Position numbers and translations under genes: made by a program. A stretch of DNA of 64,000 nucleotides. Source: Lachnospiraceae bacterium. GTDB taxonomy: Bacteria; Bacillota; Clostridia; Lachnospirales; Lachnospiraceae. Positions 53,786-63,207 of this stretch are shown one piece after another. Position 1 is the first letter of the stretch. Each line of letters begins with the position of its first letter. The stretch spans positions 92,053-156,052 of the forward strand of contig JAGAQJ010000047.1 in assembly GCA_017622845.1 (NCBI GenBank), in the 5' to 3' direction. The notes under the pieces are model-generated. The model made no database searches and was not told the origin of the DNA. It worked only from the letters and a program-made list of their open reading frames with translations.

Positions 53786-54562
53786 ATGGCTGTAAAATAT
53801 TACGATATTGGCTTGAATTTGTTCTGCAGGCAATTTCCAAATCCTGAAAAAATTTTACAGGATGCTGCTGATGCAGGAGTTTCCTGTATTCTGACCGGAA
53901 CAGACAGCGCTGAAAACAAAAAGATAGATGCCTTTGTCCAAACGCATGACGCATTCGGAACAGCAGGCATTCACCCTCATAACGCAGATTCTGCAAAGCA
54001 GGAAGACTTTCAATTCATAGAGAAAATATTAGTTGAAAATCCAAAAATTGTTGCTGTCGGAGAATGTGGATTAGATTTTGACCGTATGTTTTCCACGAAG
54101 GAAAATCAGATACGTTGTCTTGAAAAACATATTGTTCTGGCAGAAAAACTGGACAAGCCATTATTTTTGCATGAACGCATGGCGGCAGAAGAATTGATAC
54201 GAAGATTTAAGAAGCATCCGGATATCTGCAAAAAGTCAGTAGTACATTGCTTTACGGGTAATAAAGAAACATTGCGCAAATATCTTGATATGGGATTTTC
54301 TATTGGTATTACCGGATGGATTTGTGACGACCGGCGTGCGAAAGAATTGCGTGATGCAGTGAAACTTATTCCGCTGAACCGAATTTTGATCGAGACAGAT
54401 GCCCCCTATCTAACCCCGAGAAATGTATCAGGCTTAAGCCGGACAAATGTGCCGCAGAATATTTTATATGTAGTCAAAGACCTTGCTCAATACATGAGTA
54501 TTTCTGAATCTGTCTTGATAGAAAATGCAAAGAAAAATACCGAAAGGATTTTTGGAATTTAA
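53786..54562 (+). CDS. TatD family metal-dependent hydrolase
   Basis: TatD-type TIM-barrel nuclease. Motifs: AGIHPHNAD, VAVGECGLDFDRMFS, FLHERMA, VVHCFTGNKE and LIETDAPYLTPRN supply the metal ligands; 258 aa. The first metal HxH is replaced by DIGLN near the start. GGAAGGA lies 7 bases before the ATG. Monocistronic or followed by the thioesterase (113-base gap). The 295 bases upstream hold no gene I can support. Confidence 0.9.
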   Translation: MAVKYYDIGLNLFCRQFPNPEKILQDAADAGVSCILTGTDSAENKKIDAFVQTHDAFGTAGIHPHNADSAKQEDFQFIEKILVENPKIVAVGECGLDFDRMFSTKENQIRCLEKHIVLAEKLDKPLFLHERMAAEELIRRFKKHPDICKKSVVHCFTGNKETLRKYLDMGFSIGITGWICDDRRAKELRDAVKLIPLNRILIETDAPYLTPRNVSGLSRTNVPQNILYVVKDLAQYMSISESVLIENAKKNTERIFGI

Positions 54563-54674
54563 ATGAACTGTCTGATTTCCCTAAGAAAAAGACTACAGTT
54601 TATAAAACCAGTTGAAAATTATGAAAAATGGTTAAAATATATTCTATGCGTTAGCAGAAAGAAGGGGAACCACA

Positions 54675-55085
54675 ATGAATTATGATGCAATTAAAAATCA
54701 TTTTTACGGAACTTTAGGTTTTATACAGCTTCTTAATATGAGAATCACTGAAATTTCAGAAGGATACTGTAAAGGTGAGATGCCGCTCAGACCGGAGATA
54801 TTAAATCCGCTTGGCACAGTACACGGAGGATGCACCTTTGCACTGGCTGATACCATCGGCGGCAGCGCCGCTCTTACTCATGGAGGCAGCGTCGTGACTG
54901 TTGACAGCACGATACACTATCTCGCACCTGCCTGTGACACGGAAAAGCTCATTGCAGAGGCAAAAGAAGTCAAATACGGCTCCAAAATTGCTGTTTATGA
55001 GGTAAACGTATACAAAGCAGACGGCACGATTGTTGCCACCTCCATGCAGTCCTACTTTATCCTGTCTGACAGTTCAAACAAGTAA
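54675..55085 (+). CDS. PaaI-type hotdog-fold acyl-CoA thioesterase
   Basis: A 136-aa hotdog thioesterase with the family core NPLGTVHGGCTFALADTIGGSAA, where Gly-Gly and the following Asp form the active site, and VTVDSTIHYLAPACDTEKL. It hydrolyses acyl- or aryl-CoA esters in the cytoplasm. It converges on a phenylacetate-CoA-ligase-type gene, so the two may act on the same aryl-CoA pool. An AAGGGG ribosome site precedes the ATG. Confidence 0.88.
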   Translation: MNYDAIKNHFYGTLGFIQLLNMRITEISEGYCKGEMPLRPEILNPLGTVHGGCTFALADTIGGSAALTHGGSVVTVDSTIHYLAPACDTEKLIAEAKEVKYGSKIAVYEVNVYKADGTIVATSMQSYFILSDSSNK

Positions 55086-55123
55086 CCCCCTGCGATTCTA
55101 TACGGAAAAAAATCCGTGTGCAT

Positions 55124-55156
55124 AAAAAACTGCGAAGCATCGACCCGCAGTTTTTT
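55124..55156. terminator. Bidirectional terminator between the thioesterase and paaK
   Basis: AAAAAACTGCG and CGCAGTTTTTT pair around an 11-base loop, with T-tracts on both strands; it serves both convergent genes. Confidence 0.88.
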
Positions 55157-55169
55157 ATCATGAATCCCA

Positions 55170-56474
55170 TTATTTATATAAGTCTCTCTTATCCACAACA
55201 CGGACAGCCTTGCCTTCACTTCTTGTAATCGTCTTCGGCTCTACAATCTTTACTTCTACTTTGATGCCAAGCATTGATTTTAAGCCTGCTACAATCATCT
55301 TTTCTCTCTGTGCTGTATTAAATTCTGCATCTGCTGCCATCTCGGGTGTCTTTTCAACCTGTACTTCAATCGTGTCATTATTTCCAATGCGGTCAACAAC
55401 AATCTGGTAGTTTGCCTGATAACCCTGATTCAAAAGAACTGCTTCAATCTGTGAGGGCCATACATTAACACCCTTAACAACCATCATATCATCGCTTCTT
55501 CCCATCGGCTTATGCATACGGATATGGGTGCGTCCGCAGGAACATTTCTTTCGGGTCAGATAACAGAGGTCGCGGGTACGGTATCTCAAGAGAGGAAATG
55601 CCTTCTTGGTAATACATGTAAATACAAGCTCTCCGACTTCACCCTCCGGAAGCACCTCGCCTGTCTCAGGGTTGATGATTTCAGGAATAAAGTGATCCTC
55701 CTGCACATGCATACCCTGCTGCTCCTCGCACTCGAAGGAAACGCCCGGACCGGAAATCTCTGTCAGTCCATAGATATCATATGCCTTGATGCCAAGAGAT
55801 TTTTCGATGTTTCTTCTCATCTCCTCAGTCCAAGGCTCTGCCCCGAAGATGCCTGCCTTCAGCTTGATTTTATCCCTGAGACCTCTTTCATTGATTGCCT
55901 CTCCGAGGTTTGCTGCATAAGACGGTGTACAGCAGAGAATCGTGGAACCGAGGTCTGTCATAAACTGAAGCTGCCTGTCTGTATTTCCTGATGACATAGG
56001 CAGCGTCAGGCAGCCTACCTTGTGTGAACCGCCGTTTAAACCGGGACCTCCTGTAAATAATCCATAGCCATAACATACATGGCACACATCTTCCTTCGTA
56101 CCGCCTGCCGCAACAATAGCTCTCGCGCAGCACTCCTCCCATATATCAATATCAGCCTGTGTGTAAAATGCTACAACACGACGGCCTGTTGTACCGCTTG
56201 TTGACTGAATCCTTACGCATTCCGATAAGGGCACTCCCAAAAGTCCATACGGATACTGGTCTCTCAAATCATCCTTATTAATAAACGGCAGCTTATATAA
56301 GTCCCCGATACCCTTGATGTCTTCGGGCGTTATGCCTGCCTCATCCATCTTGTCATGATAAAACTTCACATTTTCATATACATATTTTACCTGCTCAGTA
56401 AGTCTCTCGCTCTGTAGAGCCTGTATCTGCTCTACCGGCATTGTTTCAATTTCCGGTTGATAGTAATTTGCCAT
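55170..56474 (-). CDS. paaK: Phenylacetate-CoA ligase family adenylate-forming enzyme
   Basis: PaaK-type ANL enzyme that makes aryl-acetyl-CoA from the acid, ATP and CoA. The AMP-binding motif STSGTTGRRVVAFYT, YGLTEISGPG, RYRTRDL and the PaaK C-terminal domain (GRSDDMMVVKGVNVWPSQIE) are present; 434 aa. The ATG at 56474 has AAGGAG 7 bases upstream; the longer frame to 56537 runs through an operator-like palindrome and is rejected. In gut Clostridia such enzymes often serve amino-acid-derived aryl acids. Confidence 0.92.
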   Translation of the reverse strand: MANYYQPEIETMPVEQIQALQSERLTEQVKYVYENVKFYHDKMDEAGITPEDIKGIGDLYKLPFINKDDLRDQYPYGLLGVPLSECVRIQSTSGTTGRRVVAFYTQADIDIWEECCARAIVAAGGTKEDVCHVCYGYGLFTGGPGLNGGSHKVGCLTLPMSSGNTDRQLQFMTDLGSTILCCTPSYAANLGEAINERGLRDKIKLKAGIFGAEPWTEEMRRNIEKSLGIKAYDIYGLTEISGPGVSFECEEQQGMHVQEDHFIPEIINPETGEVLPEGEVGELVFTCITKKAFPLLRYRTRDLCYLTRKKCSCGRTHIRMHKPMGRSDDMMVVKGVNVWPSQIEAVLLNQGYQANYQIVVDRIGNNDTIEVQVEKTPEMAADAEFNTAQREKMIVAGLKSMLGIKVEVKIVEPKTITRSEGKAVRVVDKRDLYK

Positions 56475-56493
56475 GTTAATTCTCCTTCGCTTT

Positions 56494-56528
56494 AATGTGT
56501 TAAAGTTGTATTCAAAGTTTAACACATT
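56494..56528 (-). promoter_or_regulatory. Operator-like inverted repeat upstream of paaK
   Basis: AATGTGTTAAA (56494-56504) and its exact complement TTTAACACATT (56518-56528) form a perfect 11-bp inverted repeat with a 13-base spacer, 20 bases before the paaK ATG. A weak promoter (TTGAAC, 17 bases, TGAATA) overlaps it. It could be a repressor operator or a leader hairpin. Confidence 0.5.
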
Positions 56529-56734
56529 TTTGTTCAATTGTTAATAAAAAAATGAAAATTCTCTAATAAGTATTGTATCTTTTTTATAATTTCTGTTTTA
56601 AACTTACCATATGGCAATTATTTATTATATTGTAAATGAGCACATTTTCCGTTCTGAAGCAATTTTTTTTGCCCATTTTTCAAATATGTTTCTTCACATA
56701 TTATAACATGTTAAGTAAAAGGAGTTTCAAGTAT

Positions 56735-58294
56735 ATGCGTTACAGCAATCCAATTATTTCGGGTTTTCATCCTGATCCAAGTATATGCAGAGTCGGCAAT
56801 GACTTCTATCTGGTAACCAGCAGCTTTGAATATTTTCCGGGGCTTCCGCTTTTTCACAGCACTGACCTCGTTCATTGGGAGCAAATCAATTATATCCTCA
56901 ACCGAAACAGCCAGTTTACCTTAGCCACAGAGGCCCCTAACTGTCTCGGCATCTATGCGCCTACGATACGATATCATGACGGAGTCTATTATTGTGTTGT
57001 CACAAATGTGGGCGGTCCGTCAGGCGGCAATTTCTTTGTCTATACAACAGACCCCTATGGAGAATGGTCCGAGCCTGTCAGACTTCCTTTTAGCGGGATT
57101 GACCCTTCTCTGTTTTTTGATGATGACGGCAGGGTATACTACAGCGGCACTGACACGGGCATATTTATCTCCGAACTGACGCTCACAAAAACAACGTCTG
57201 CCGATGGCAGCATAACCGTCACCTGTGAGAAAGTCGGCGAACAGGTGTACGCATGGAACGGCTCCGGCGGCAATAATCCTGAGGGACCGCATCTTTATAA
57301 AGTGAACGGAATGTACTATCTGATGATTGCAGAAGGCGGCACCGAATACTGTCATATGGTAACGATAGCAAGAAGCAGCTCCGTATATGGTCCTTATGAG
57401 GACTGCCCTCATAATCCGATTCTCACGAACCGCAGCACGGAGCTTCCAATTAAAGCGGCAGGACATGCTGACCTGGTTGAAGACCAAAACGGCAGCTGGT
57501 GGGCTGTATGTCTCGGAATCCGCCCTTTATCCTATCCCTTTCGGCACAATATGGGACGCGAAACCATGCTGGTGCCTGTCTTATGGAAACAGGGCTGGCC
57601 TGTGATGGGCGCCAATCAAAACGGACATGTTGATGCAGAAATCGAAACCTTGCTGCTTCCATGTACGGAGGCAGCATATCAGAGTGATTTCAAGAGTCAT
57701 TACTATATTCCCGGAAGCAATGTAACGGATTATTTCAATACCTCCTCCATGCACCCGTCATGGAACACTATTTACAATCCTGATGACAGCCTGTATGATT
57801 TTACTGCAAACGGGCTGGTATTGCATGGAAATCAATACGGCATCTCAAGCAGCAGTCCGAAATCCATACTCTGCAGACGTCAGGAGCATTTTGACTTTAC
57901 CGCACAATTGATACTCTCCATGGAAAAAATTCCGGAAAACGGCGAAGCAGGCATTTCAATTTATATGAACAACAACCATCATTATGAAGCTGCCATGACG
58001 ATGTTAAACGGAAAACGCGCGCTCATCATCAGACGTCAGATTGGCAGGCTGAAAGCGATAGAAAATATCGTAGATTACCCGAAAGAAACTGTTATTCTGC
58101 AGCTTACCGGTTCACGCGAGGAATACTCTTTTGGCTATCAATCTGCCGAAGATACGGATTTCACAGCGCTTGGGTCTGGTGAAGCCCAATACCTGACAAC
58201 AGAGACAGGCGGCTGCTTCACAGGAAACTTTATTGCCATCTATGCTTCCAATGCAGATGCCGTCTGCAGACAATTTACCTATGCTGCAAAATAA
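56735..58294 (+). CDS. GH43 family beta-xylosidase/alpha-L-arabinofuranosidase
   Basis: A 519-aa intracellular GH43 enzyme of the beta-xylosidase/arabinofuranosidase type (GH43_11/12-like). Catalytic residues are visible: base Asp14 (GFHPDPSI), pKa Asp123 (GIDPSLFFDDD) and acid Glu183 (NNPEGPHLYK). A C-terminal concanavalin-like beta-sandwich (~330-519; CRRQEHFDFTAQL, GEAGISIYMNNNHHYE) follows. The ATG at 56735 has AAGGAG 10 bases upstream and homologues start MRYxNPI; the frame from 56636 is not used. It complements the GH43/GH120 pair at the window start. Confidence 0.93.
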   Translation: MRYSNPIISGFHPDPSICRVGNDFYLVTSSFEYFPGLPLFHSTDLVHWEQINYILNRNSQFTLATEAPNCLGIYAPTIRYHDGVYYCVVTNVGGPSGGNFFVYTTDPYGEWSEPVRLPFSGIDPSLFFDDDGRVYYSGTDTGIFISELTLTKTTSADGSITVTCEKVGEQVYAWNGSGGNNPEGPHLYKVNGMYYLMIAEGGTEYCHMVTIARSSSVYGPYEDCPHNPILTNRSTELPIKAAGHADLVEDQNGSWWAVCLGIRPLSYPFRHNMGRETMLVPVLWKQGWPVMGANQNGHVDAEIETLLLPCTEAAYQSDFKSHYYIPGSNVTDYFNTSSMHPSWNTIYNPDDSLYDFTANGLVLHGNQYGISSSSPKSILCRRQEHFDFTAQLILSMEKIPENGEAGISIYMNNNHHYEAAMTMLNGKRALIIRRQIGRLKAIENIVDYPKETVILQLTGSREEYSFGYQSAEDTDFTALGSGEAQYLTTETGGCFTGNFIAIYASNADAVCRQFTYAAK

Positions 58295-58307
58295 AAATAT
58301 CGTTCCC

Positions 58308-58352
58308 CTGCCCGATTTACAGCTTACAAAGATAAAACCTTCAATCGGGCAG
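58308..58352. terminator. Terminator between the second GH43 gene and queA
   Basis: CTGCCCGAT and ATCGGGCAG form a 9-bp stem, extended outward by CGTTC/GAACG after a small internal loop; the plus strand continues CTTTTT and the minus strand has ATTTTTATTTT. It serves both convergent genes. Confidence 0.78.
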
Positions 58353-58368
58353 AAGAACGACTTTTTCC

Positions 58369-59403
58369 TTACTTAATAAAGCAGGCGTCTCCAAAAGAAA
58401 AAAATCTGTACTTCTTCTCTACCGCTTCCTGATATGCATTCAGTACATGCTCGCGCCCTGCAAGCGCTGATACCAGCATAATCAGTGTAGATTCCGGCAG
58501 ATGAAAATTGGTTATCAGGTTATCAAGCACTTTAAACTGATATCCGGGATAGATAAAGATTTCCGTGTTATCACTTCCTGCAATCACCTTGCCCTCTGCG
58601 TTGGCAGCGCTTTCTATCGTGCGGCAGCTCGTTGTTCCCACACAGATGACCCTTCCTCCGGCTTCCTTTGTACTGTTGATGATATCTGCTGCTTCCTGCG
58701 TTACCTGATAAAATTCAGAATGCATGTGGTGGTTCAACAGATTGTCCTCTTTCACAGGCCGGAAGGTTCCAAGTCCGACGTGAAGCGTAACATAGGCAAT
58801 TTTTACGCCCTTTTCCTCAACCTTTTTTAACAAATCCCTGGTAAAGTGAAGTCCTGCCGTTGGAGCCGCGGCAGAGCCTTCATACTTTGCATACACTGTC
58901 TGATAGCGGTTCTTATCTGCAAGCTTATGTGTGATATACGGCGGCAGGGGCATTTCCCCAAGCCTGTCAAGAACCTCTTCAAAAATTCCGTCATAAGAAA
59001 ACTGTATCAGTCTGTTTCCTTCGTCAACAACATCAATCACTTTTCCGGTTAACAATCCGTCTCCAAAGCTGATAACTGCACCTTGTCTTGCCTTTTTTCC
59101 GGGTTTTACAAGAGTCTCCCACACATCATTTTCACGGCGCTTGAGCAGGAGCACTTCTATCGCCGCTCCTGTCTCTGCCTTGGTACCCATGAGCCGTGCC
59201 GGAATGACTTTGGTATTGTTAAGCACCAGACAATCTCCCTCATGAAGATAATCTACAATATCCGTAAATACCTTGTGCTCTATCTCTCCTGTCACTTTGT
59301 CAAGCACCAGAAGCCTTGAGCTTGACCTGTCCTCAAGAGGGTCCTGTGCGATTAACTCTGGCGGCAGCTCAAAATAAAAATCCTTTTTTAAAAGCTCTTC
59401 CAT
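58369..59403 (-). CDS. queA: tRNA queuosine synthesis enzyme QueA
   Basis: QueA transfers and isomerises the ribosyl part of S-adenosylmethionine onto preQ1 in tRNA, forming epoxyqueuosine. Signatures: [75 protein letters not shown]; 344 aa. The ATG at 59403 has AAGGA 6 bases upstream. It lies 31 bases after pheT and probably shares the pheS promoter and T-box. Confidence 0.96.
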   Translation of the reverse strand: MEELLKKDFYFELPPELIAQDPLEDRSSSRLLVLDKVTGEIEHKVFTDIVDYLHEGDCLVLNNTKVIPARLMGTKAETGAAIEVLLLKRRENDVWETLVKPGKKARQGAVISFGDGLLTGKVIDVVDEGNRLIQFSYDGIFEEVLDRLGEMPLPPYITHKLADKNRYQTVYAKYEGSAAAPTAGLHFTRDLLKKVEEKGVKIAYVTLHVGLGTFRPVKEDNLLNHHMHSEFYQVTQEAADIINSTKEAGGRVICVGTTSCRTIESAANAEGKVIAGSDNTEIFIYPGYQFKVLDNLITNFHLPESTLIMLVSALAGREHVLNAYQEAVEKKYRFFSFGDACFIK

Positions 59404-59434
59404 ATCCAATCCTTAATTATCAAATATATTAGTC

Positions 59435-61855
59435 CTACGCACGAAGCTCAATGCCGAGGCTCTCCAAACCGTTCAATATCTTCTTCATTGCACCTGAAAC
59501 ATCACTTTCCTCAAGGGTCCTGTCCTTTGCCCTGAACGTGATAGAATAAGCAACAGACTTATAGCCTGCCTTAATCTGGCTTCCTTCGTAGATATCAAAC
59601 AACTGGTAATCCTCCAGTATTTTTCCGCCGCGCTGCTCGATAACCTTCTCAATATCTCCCACCAGAATGTTCTTTGGCACAACCATACTGATATCACGTG
59701 ACACTGCAGGATACTTCGCAATTCCCTCATACTTTCTGTCGAAGGAAGCAAACGGCAATACCTCCGGCATATCAAGCACTGCAATATATACCTTGGTATC
59801 AATATCATAATTGTCGGCAACCTCAGGGTGAATCTCACCTAAGTATCCGATAACCGTATCTTTATATTGAATCAACGCCTGACGTCCCGGGTGAAGGAAG
59901 GGCTTCTCTGCATTCGGATTATAAGTAGTCTTCTTTGTCATGCCGATGCTCTCAAGAAATTCCTCGACAACCCCCTTCATAGTGAAGAAGTCGCCGTCTC
60001 CATACATACCAAGCGTGAACTGCATTCTCTCATCAGGATAATCCTCAACCGGTAAGCTCTTTGGAATATAGATATTTCCAAGCTCATAGAGACGCACATT
60101 CTTATTTCGACGATTGTAGTTTGTAGCAAGTGATGTCAAAATACCGTTCAGAGATATGGTCCGCATAATCGAGAAATCCTCTCCTAACGGATTGGAAATC
60201 GTCACTGTCTTTCTAAGCTCACTGTCAGCCGGAATGAGAAGCTTGTCAAATACCTTCGGACTTTCAAAAGAATAGCTCATTCCCTGTGAAAAACCGCAGT
60301 ACTCAGCGATATCTCTTGCCTTCTCCTCAATTCTTAACTTAAACGGAAGCTTACCGGTCGTTGCCTCACCGCTTGGAAGTGTTGTCGGAATCTTATCATA
60401 GCCATAAAATCTTGCAACCTCCTCTGCAATGTCTGCAAAGCACTCAATATCCTGTCTAAAGGAGGGGGCTGTAATCATATTAGTATTTTCATCATATACA
60501 AGCTCCAAACGCTCAAAAATCTGAAGCATTTCCTCTGTTGAAATATCTGTTCCAAGAAACTTATTGATTCTTTCCGGCTCAAACGGAATCTGCTTTAATT
60601 CCTTCAAAGGCTCTTTCACATCAACAATACCGCCGACAACCTCGCCGCATCCAAGCTCCTCGATAAGCTGACACGCTCTGTTGATTGCGTCCTCGGCGTT
60701 TCTTGGGTCAAGCCCCTTCTCAAAAATACCGGAAGCATCTGTTCTAAGTCCTACTCTCTTTGATGATTTTCTGATGTTTGCCCCATTAAAGGTTGCTGCC
60801 TCAAACAATACGGTCTGCACATCATCTGTAATCTTGGAATTTTCTCCGCCCATGATACCTGCCAAGCCGATTTCCTTCTCAGCATCGCAGATCATCAGCA
60901 TCTCTGAATCAAGCTTTCTTATCTGTCCGTCAAGTGTCTGGAATTCATCTCCGTCCTTTGCACGTCTTACAATTATCTTATTTCCTGCTACGTTGTCAAG
61001 GTCATAAGCATGCATCGGCTGTCCGTACTCCATCATGACATAGTTTGTGATATCGACCAGATTGTTGATGGGTCTGATGCCGCATGCCGCAAGCCTTCTC
61101 TGCAGCCATTCGGGAGACGGAGCAATCTTAATATTCTTACATACTCGTGCACAGTAACGTGTGCAAAGGTCCGTGTCCTTCACTTCTACGGAAATGTAGC
61201 TGTTCACGTCTTCCTGATTTCCTTTAACCTCGACTGCAGGCGGCACAAAAGGTTTTTTAAAGGTAGCGGCGGCCTCTCTTGCAATACCTAAGATGCTGTA
61301 GCAGTCAACACGATTTGAGGTTACCTCATACTCCACAACCGTATCATGAAGTCCGAGCGCCTCAATCGCATCTTCTCCGGGTGTTACAGGCTTCTTAAAT
61401 ACGTAAACTCCATCCTCCGGCGCCTCAGGATACATGTCCCGGCTTGAACCAAGCTCCTCAATCGCACACATCATACCATGTGACTCAACACCACGAAGCT
61501 TTCCTGCCTTGATTTTGATGCCATTCTCCGGAAGAGGACCGCCGTCGTGTCCGCCTGCAACCCGTCCGCCGTCAAGAACGGTAGGAACATAATCTCCTTC
61601 CTTCAGATTCTGCGCACCTGTTACAATCTGTATTGTCTCAGAGCCTACATTGACCTGACAAATAACAAGCTTATCTGCATCCGGGTGGCGCTCAATCTTT
61701 TCAATATGTCCTACAACAATCTTCTCGAGGTTTTTATCAAGCCTCTCAAATCCTTCTACCTTCGTTCCTGAGAGCGTCATCGCATCACAGTATTCTCTGT
61801 CCTCACAGGAAAGCTCAGGTACATATGCTTTTATCCACGATAATGGTGTATTCAT
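59435..61855 (-). CDS. pheT: Phenylalanyl-tRNA synthetase beta subunit
   Basis: PheT forms the alpha2-beta2 PheRS with PheS. The tRNA-binding EMAP-type domain (VGHIEKIERHPDADKLVICQVNVG), B3/4 editing domain, B5 domain and C-terminal anticodon-binding FDX-ACB domain (KYPAVSRDISMVVPKNI, RAKDRTLEESDVSGAMKKIL) are present; 806 aa. The ATG at 61855 has GGAGG 5 bases upstream; the TTG at 61867 overlaps that site. Confidence 0.97.
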   Translation of the reverse strand: MNTPLSWIKAYVPELSCEDREYCDAMTLSGTKVEGFERLDKNLEKIVVGHIEKIERHPDADKLVICQVNVGSETIQIVTGAQNLKEGDYVPTVLDGGRVAGGHDGGPLPENGIKIKAGKLRGVESHGMMCAIEELGSSRDMYPEAPEDGVYVFKKPVTPGEDAIEALGLHDTVVEYEVTSNRVDCYSILGIAREAAATFKKPFVPPAVEVKGNQEDVNSYISVEVKDTDLCTRYCARVCKNIKIAPSPEWLQRRLAACGIRPINNLVDITNYVMMEYGQPMHAYDLDNVAGNKIIVRRAKDGDEFQTLDGQIRKLDSEMLMICDAEKEIGLAGIMGGENSKITDDVQTVLFEAATFNGANIRKSSKRVGLRTDASGIFEKGLDPRNAEDAINRACQLIEELGCGEVVGGIVDVKEPLKELKQIPFEPERINKFLGTDISTEEMLQIFERLELVYDENTNMITAPSFRQDIECFADIAEEVARFYGYDKIPTTLPSGEATTGKLPFKLRIEEKARDIAEYCGFSQGMSYSFESPKVFDKLLIPADSELRKTVTISNPLGEDFSIMRTISLNGILTSLATNYNRRNKNVRLYELGNIYIPKSLPVEDYPDERMQFTLGMYGDGDFFTMKGVVEEFLESIGMTKKTTYNPNAEKPFLHPGRQALIQYKDTVIGYLGEIHPEVADNYDIDTKVYIAVLDMPEVLPFASFDRKYEGIAKYPAVSRDISMVVPKNILVGDIEKVIEQRGGKILEDYQLFDIYEGSQIKAGYKSVAYSITFRAKDRTLEESDVSGAMKKILNGLESLGIELRA

Positions 61856-61870
61856 TTTATCCTCCAATCT

Positions 61871-61886
61871 ATGACACGCGTGTCAT
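61871..61886. repeat. Perfect 16-bp palindrome upstream of pheT
   Basis: ATGACACGCGTGTCAT is its own complement and lies 16 bases before the pheT ATG. As RNA it could form a 6-bp hairpin with a CGCG loop close to the ribosome site; as DNA it resembles a dimeric operator. Confidence 0.55.
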
Positions 61887-61948
61887 ATTTTCATCTATTT
61901 TCCTAATTATCCAGTACTTTTCCAGTGTACGGAATCATTTTACATATT

Positions 61949-61970
61949 TTGTAACATTTTCGTGTTACAA
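61949..61970. repeat. Hairpin just after pheS
   Basis: TTGTAACA and TGTTACAA form an 8-bp inverted repeat with a 6-base loop, 24 bases after the pheS stop codon. There is no T-tract, so it may be an mRNA processing or stability element in the 138-base pheS-pheT gap. Confidence 0.5.
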
Positions 61971-61993
61971 GACTCAAGCCATACGGAAACATT

Positions 61994-63013
61994 TTAGAAC
62001 TGCTTTAAGAACCTGATATCGTTCTCATATAAGAGACGCATATCGTCAATCTCATACTTCAAAAGAGCAATTCTCTCAAGACCTACGCCAAATGCAAAGC
62101 CTGTGTATTCCTCAGGGTCAATGCTGCACATTTTCAGCACCTTCGGGTGAACCATGCCACAGCCGAGAATCTCAATCCAGCCTTCACCCTTGCAGAAACG
62201 GCAGCCGCTTCCGCCGCACTTAAAGCATGATACGTCCATCTCAGCCGACGGCTCTGTGAACGGGAAATGATGCGGTCTGAACTTTACCTTTGTATCCTCG
62301 CCGAAAAGCTCCTTTGCAAACTCCGCAAGTGTGCCCTTTAAGTCGGAAAATGTAATGTTCTTGTCAATGACAAGTCCTTCAATCTGGTGGAAGGACGGAG
62401 AATGTGTCGCATCTACCTCATCCGCTCTGAACACGCGTCCGGGAGCAATCATTCTGATTGGAAGCTTCCCTTTCTCCATCTCATGAACCTGTACGCCGGA
62501 GGTCTGTGTCCTGAGCAGAATATCACTGTTGATATAAAAGGTGTCCTGTTCATCTTTTGCAGGATGGTCAGCCGGAATATTCAGCGCCTCAAAATTGTAG
62601 TAGTCCTTTTCTACCTCGGGTCCCTCTACAACCTCATATCCCATACCGATAAAAATTCTTTCTACTTCTTCCAGTGCAATGGTATTCGGATGGCGGTGTC
62701 CCACATTATTTTTCTGTGCAGGAAGTGTTACATCAATCACCTCTGCCTTCATCTTAGCCTCACGAAGCTTCTTCTCCATATTCGTTCTGGCCTCGTCCAG
62801 CACCCTCTCGATTTCCTCTCTCGCCTCATTTACAAGCTGCCCTATCTTTGGTCTGTCCTCCGGCGCTACATCCTTCATACCCTTCAATACGGCTGTCAGC
62901 TCGCCCTTTTTACCCAAAAAGTTGACACGCACGTCATTTAACTTGTCCAATGCTTCGCTTTCATTAATCTGGCGAATCGCCTCAGCCTTAATCTGCTCTA
63001 ATCTTTCTTTCAT
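61994..63013 (-). CDS. pheS: Phenylalanyl-tRNA synthetase alpha subunit
   Basis: Catalytic alpha subunit of PheRS (class II). N-terminal coiled coil (~1-90), motif 2/3 regions ([55 protein letters not shown]) are present; 339 aa. The ATG at 63013 has AGGAG 7 bases upstream; the ATG at 63019 is too close to it. Expression is governed by the T-box leader upstream. Confidence 0.97.
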   Translation of the reverse strand: MKERLEQIKAEAIRQINESEALDKLNDVRVNFLGKKGELTAVLKGMKDVAPEDRPKIGQLVNEAREEIERVLDEARTNMEKKLREAKMKAEVIDVTLPAQKNNVGHRHPNTIALEEVERIFIGMGYEVVEGPEVEKDYYNFEALNIPADHPAKDEQDTFYINSDILLRTQTSGVQVHEMEKGKLPIRMIAPGRVFRADEVDATHSPSFHQIEGLVIDKNITFSDLKGTLAEFAKELFGEDTKVKFRPHHFPFTEPSAEMDVSCFKCGGSGCRFCKGEGWIEILGCGMVHPKVLKMCSIDPEEYTGFAFGVGLERIALLKYEIDDMRLLYENDIRFLKQF

Positions 63014-63043
63014 CACCATTCTCCTTTACTATTCAGTACCTTC

Positions 63044-63156
63044 ATAGTTACGAGAACAAATTCATGCATAATCACCTTCGGTGATGAATTTGTTCCTGCT
63101 AAATATACGTTTTCTTCGGCAAACGCAGTAAATGCGTATGCCTGCTAAATAGTTAC
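63044..63156 (-). repeat. Hairpin block with flanking direct repeats between T-box and pheS
   Basis: ATAGTTAC at 63044-63051 and 63149-63156 flanks ~97 bases that hold two hairpins: GAACAAATTCA...TGAATTTGTTC with an inner TCACC/GGTGA stem (63054-63095), and GGCAAACGCA...TGCGTATGCC (63118-63142). CCTGCTAAATA is also repeated directly (63095-63105, 63141-63151). It looks like an inserted small repeat element within the leader. Confidence 0.5.
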
Positions 63157-63166
63157 TAATAAACCA

Positions 63167-63207
63167 CAAAAAAATCCCTCGCAGAAATATAAATATTCTG
63201 CAAGGGA
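63167..63207 (-). terminator. T-box-controlled terminator
   Basis: TCCCTTGCAGAATATT pairs with the complementary stretch ending TCTGCGAGGGA, followed by TTTTTTT on the minus strand. It competes with the antiterminator that contains the T-box sequence. Confidence 0.9.
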
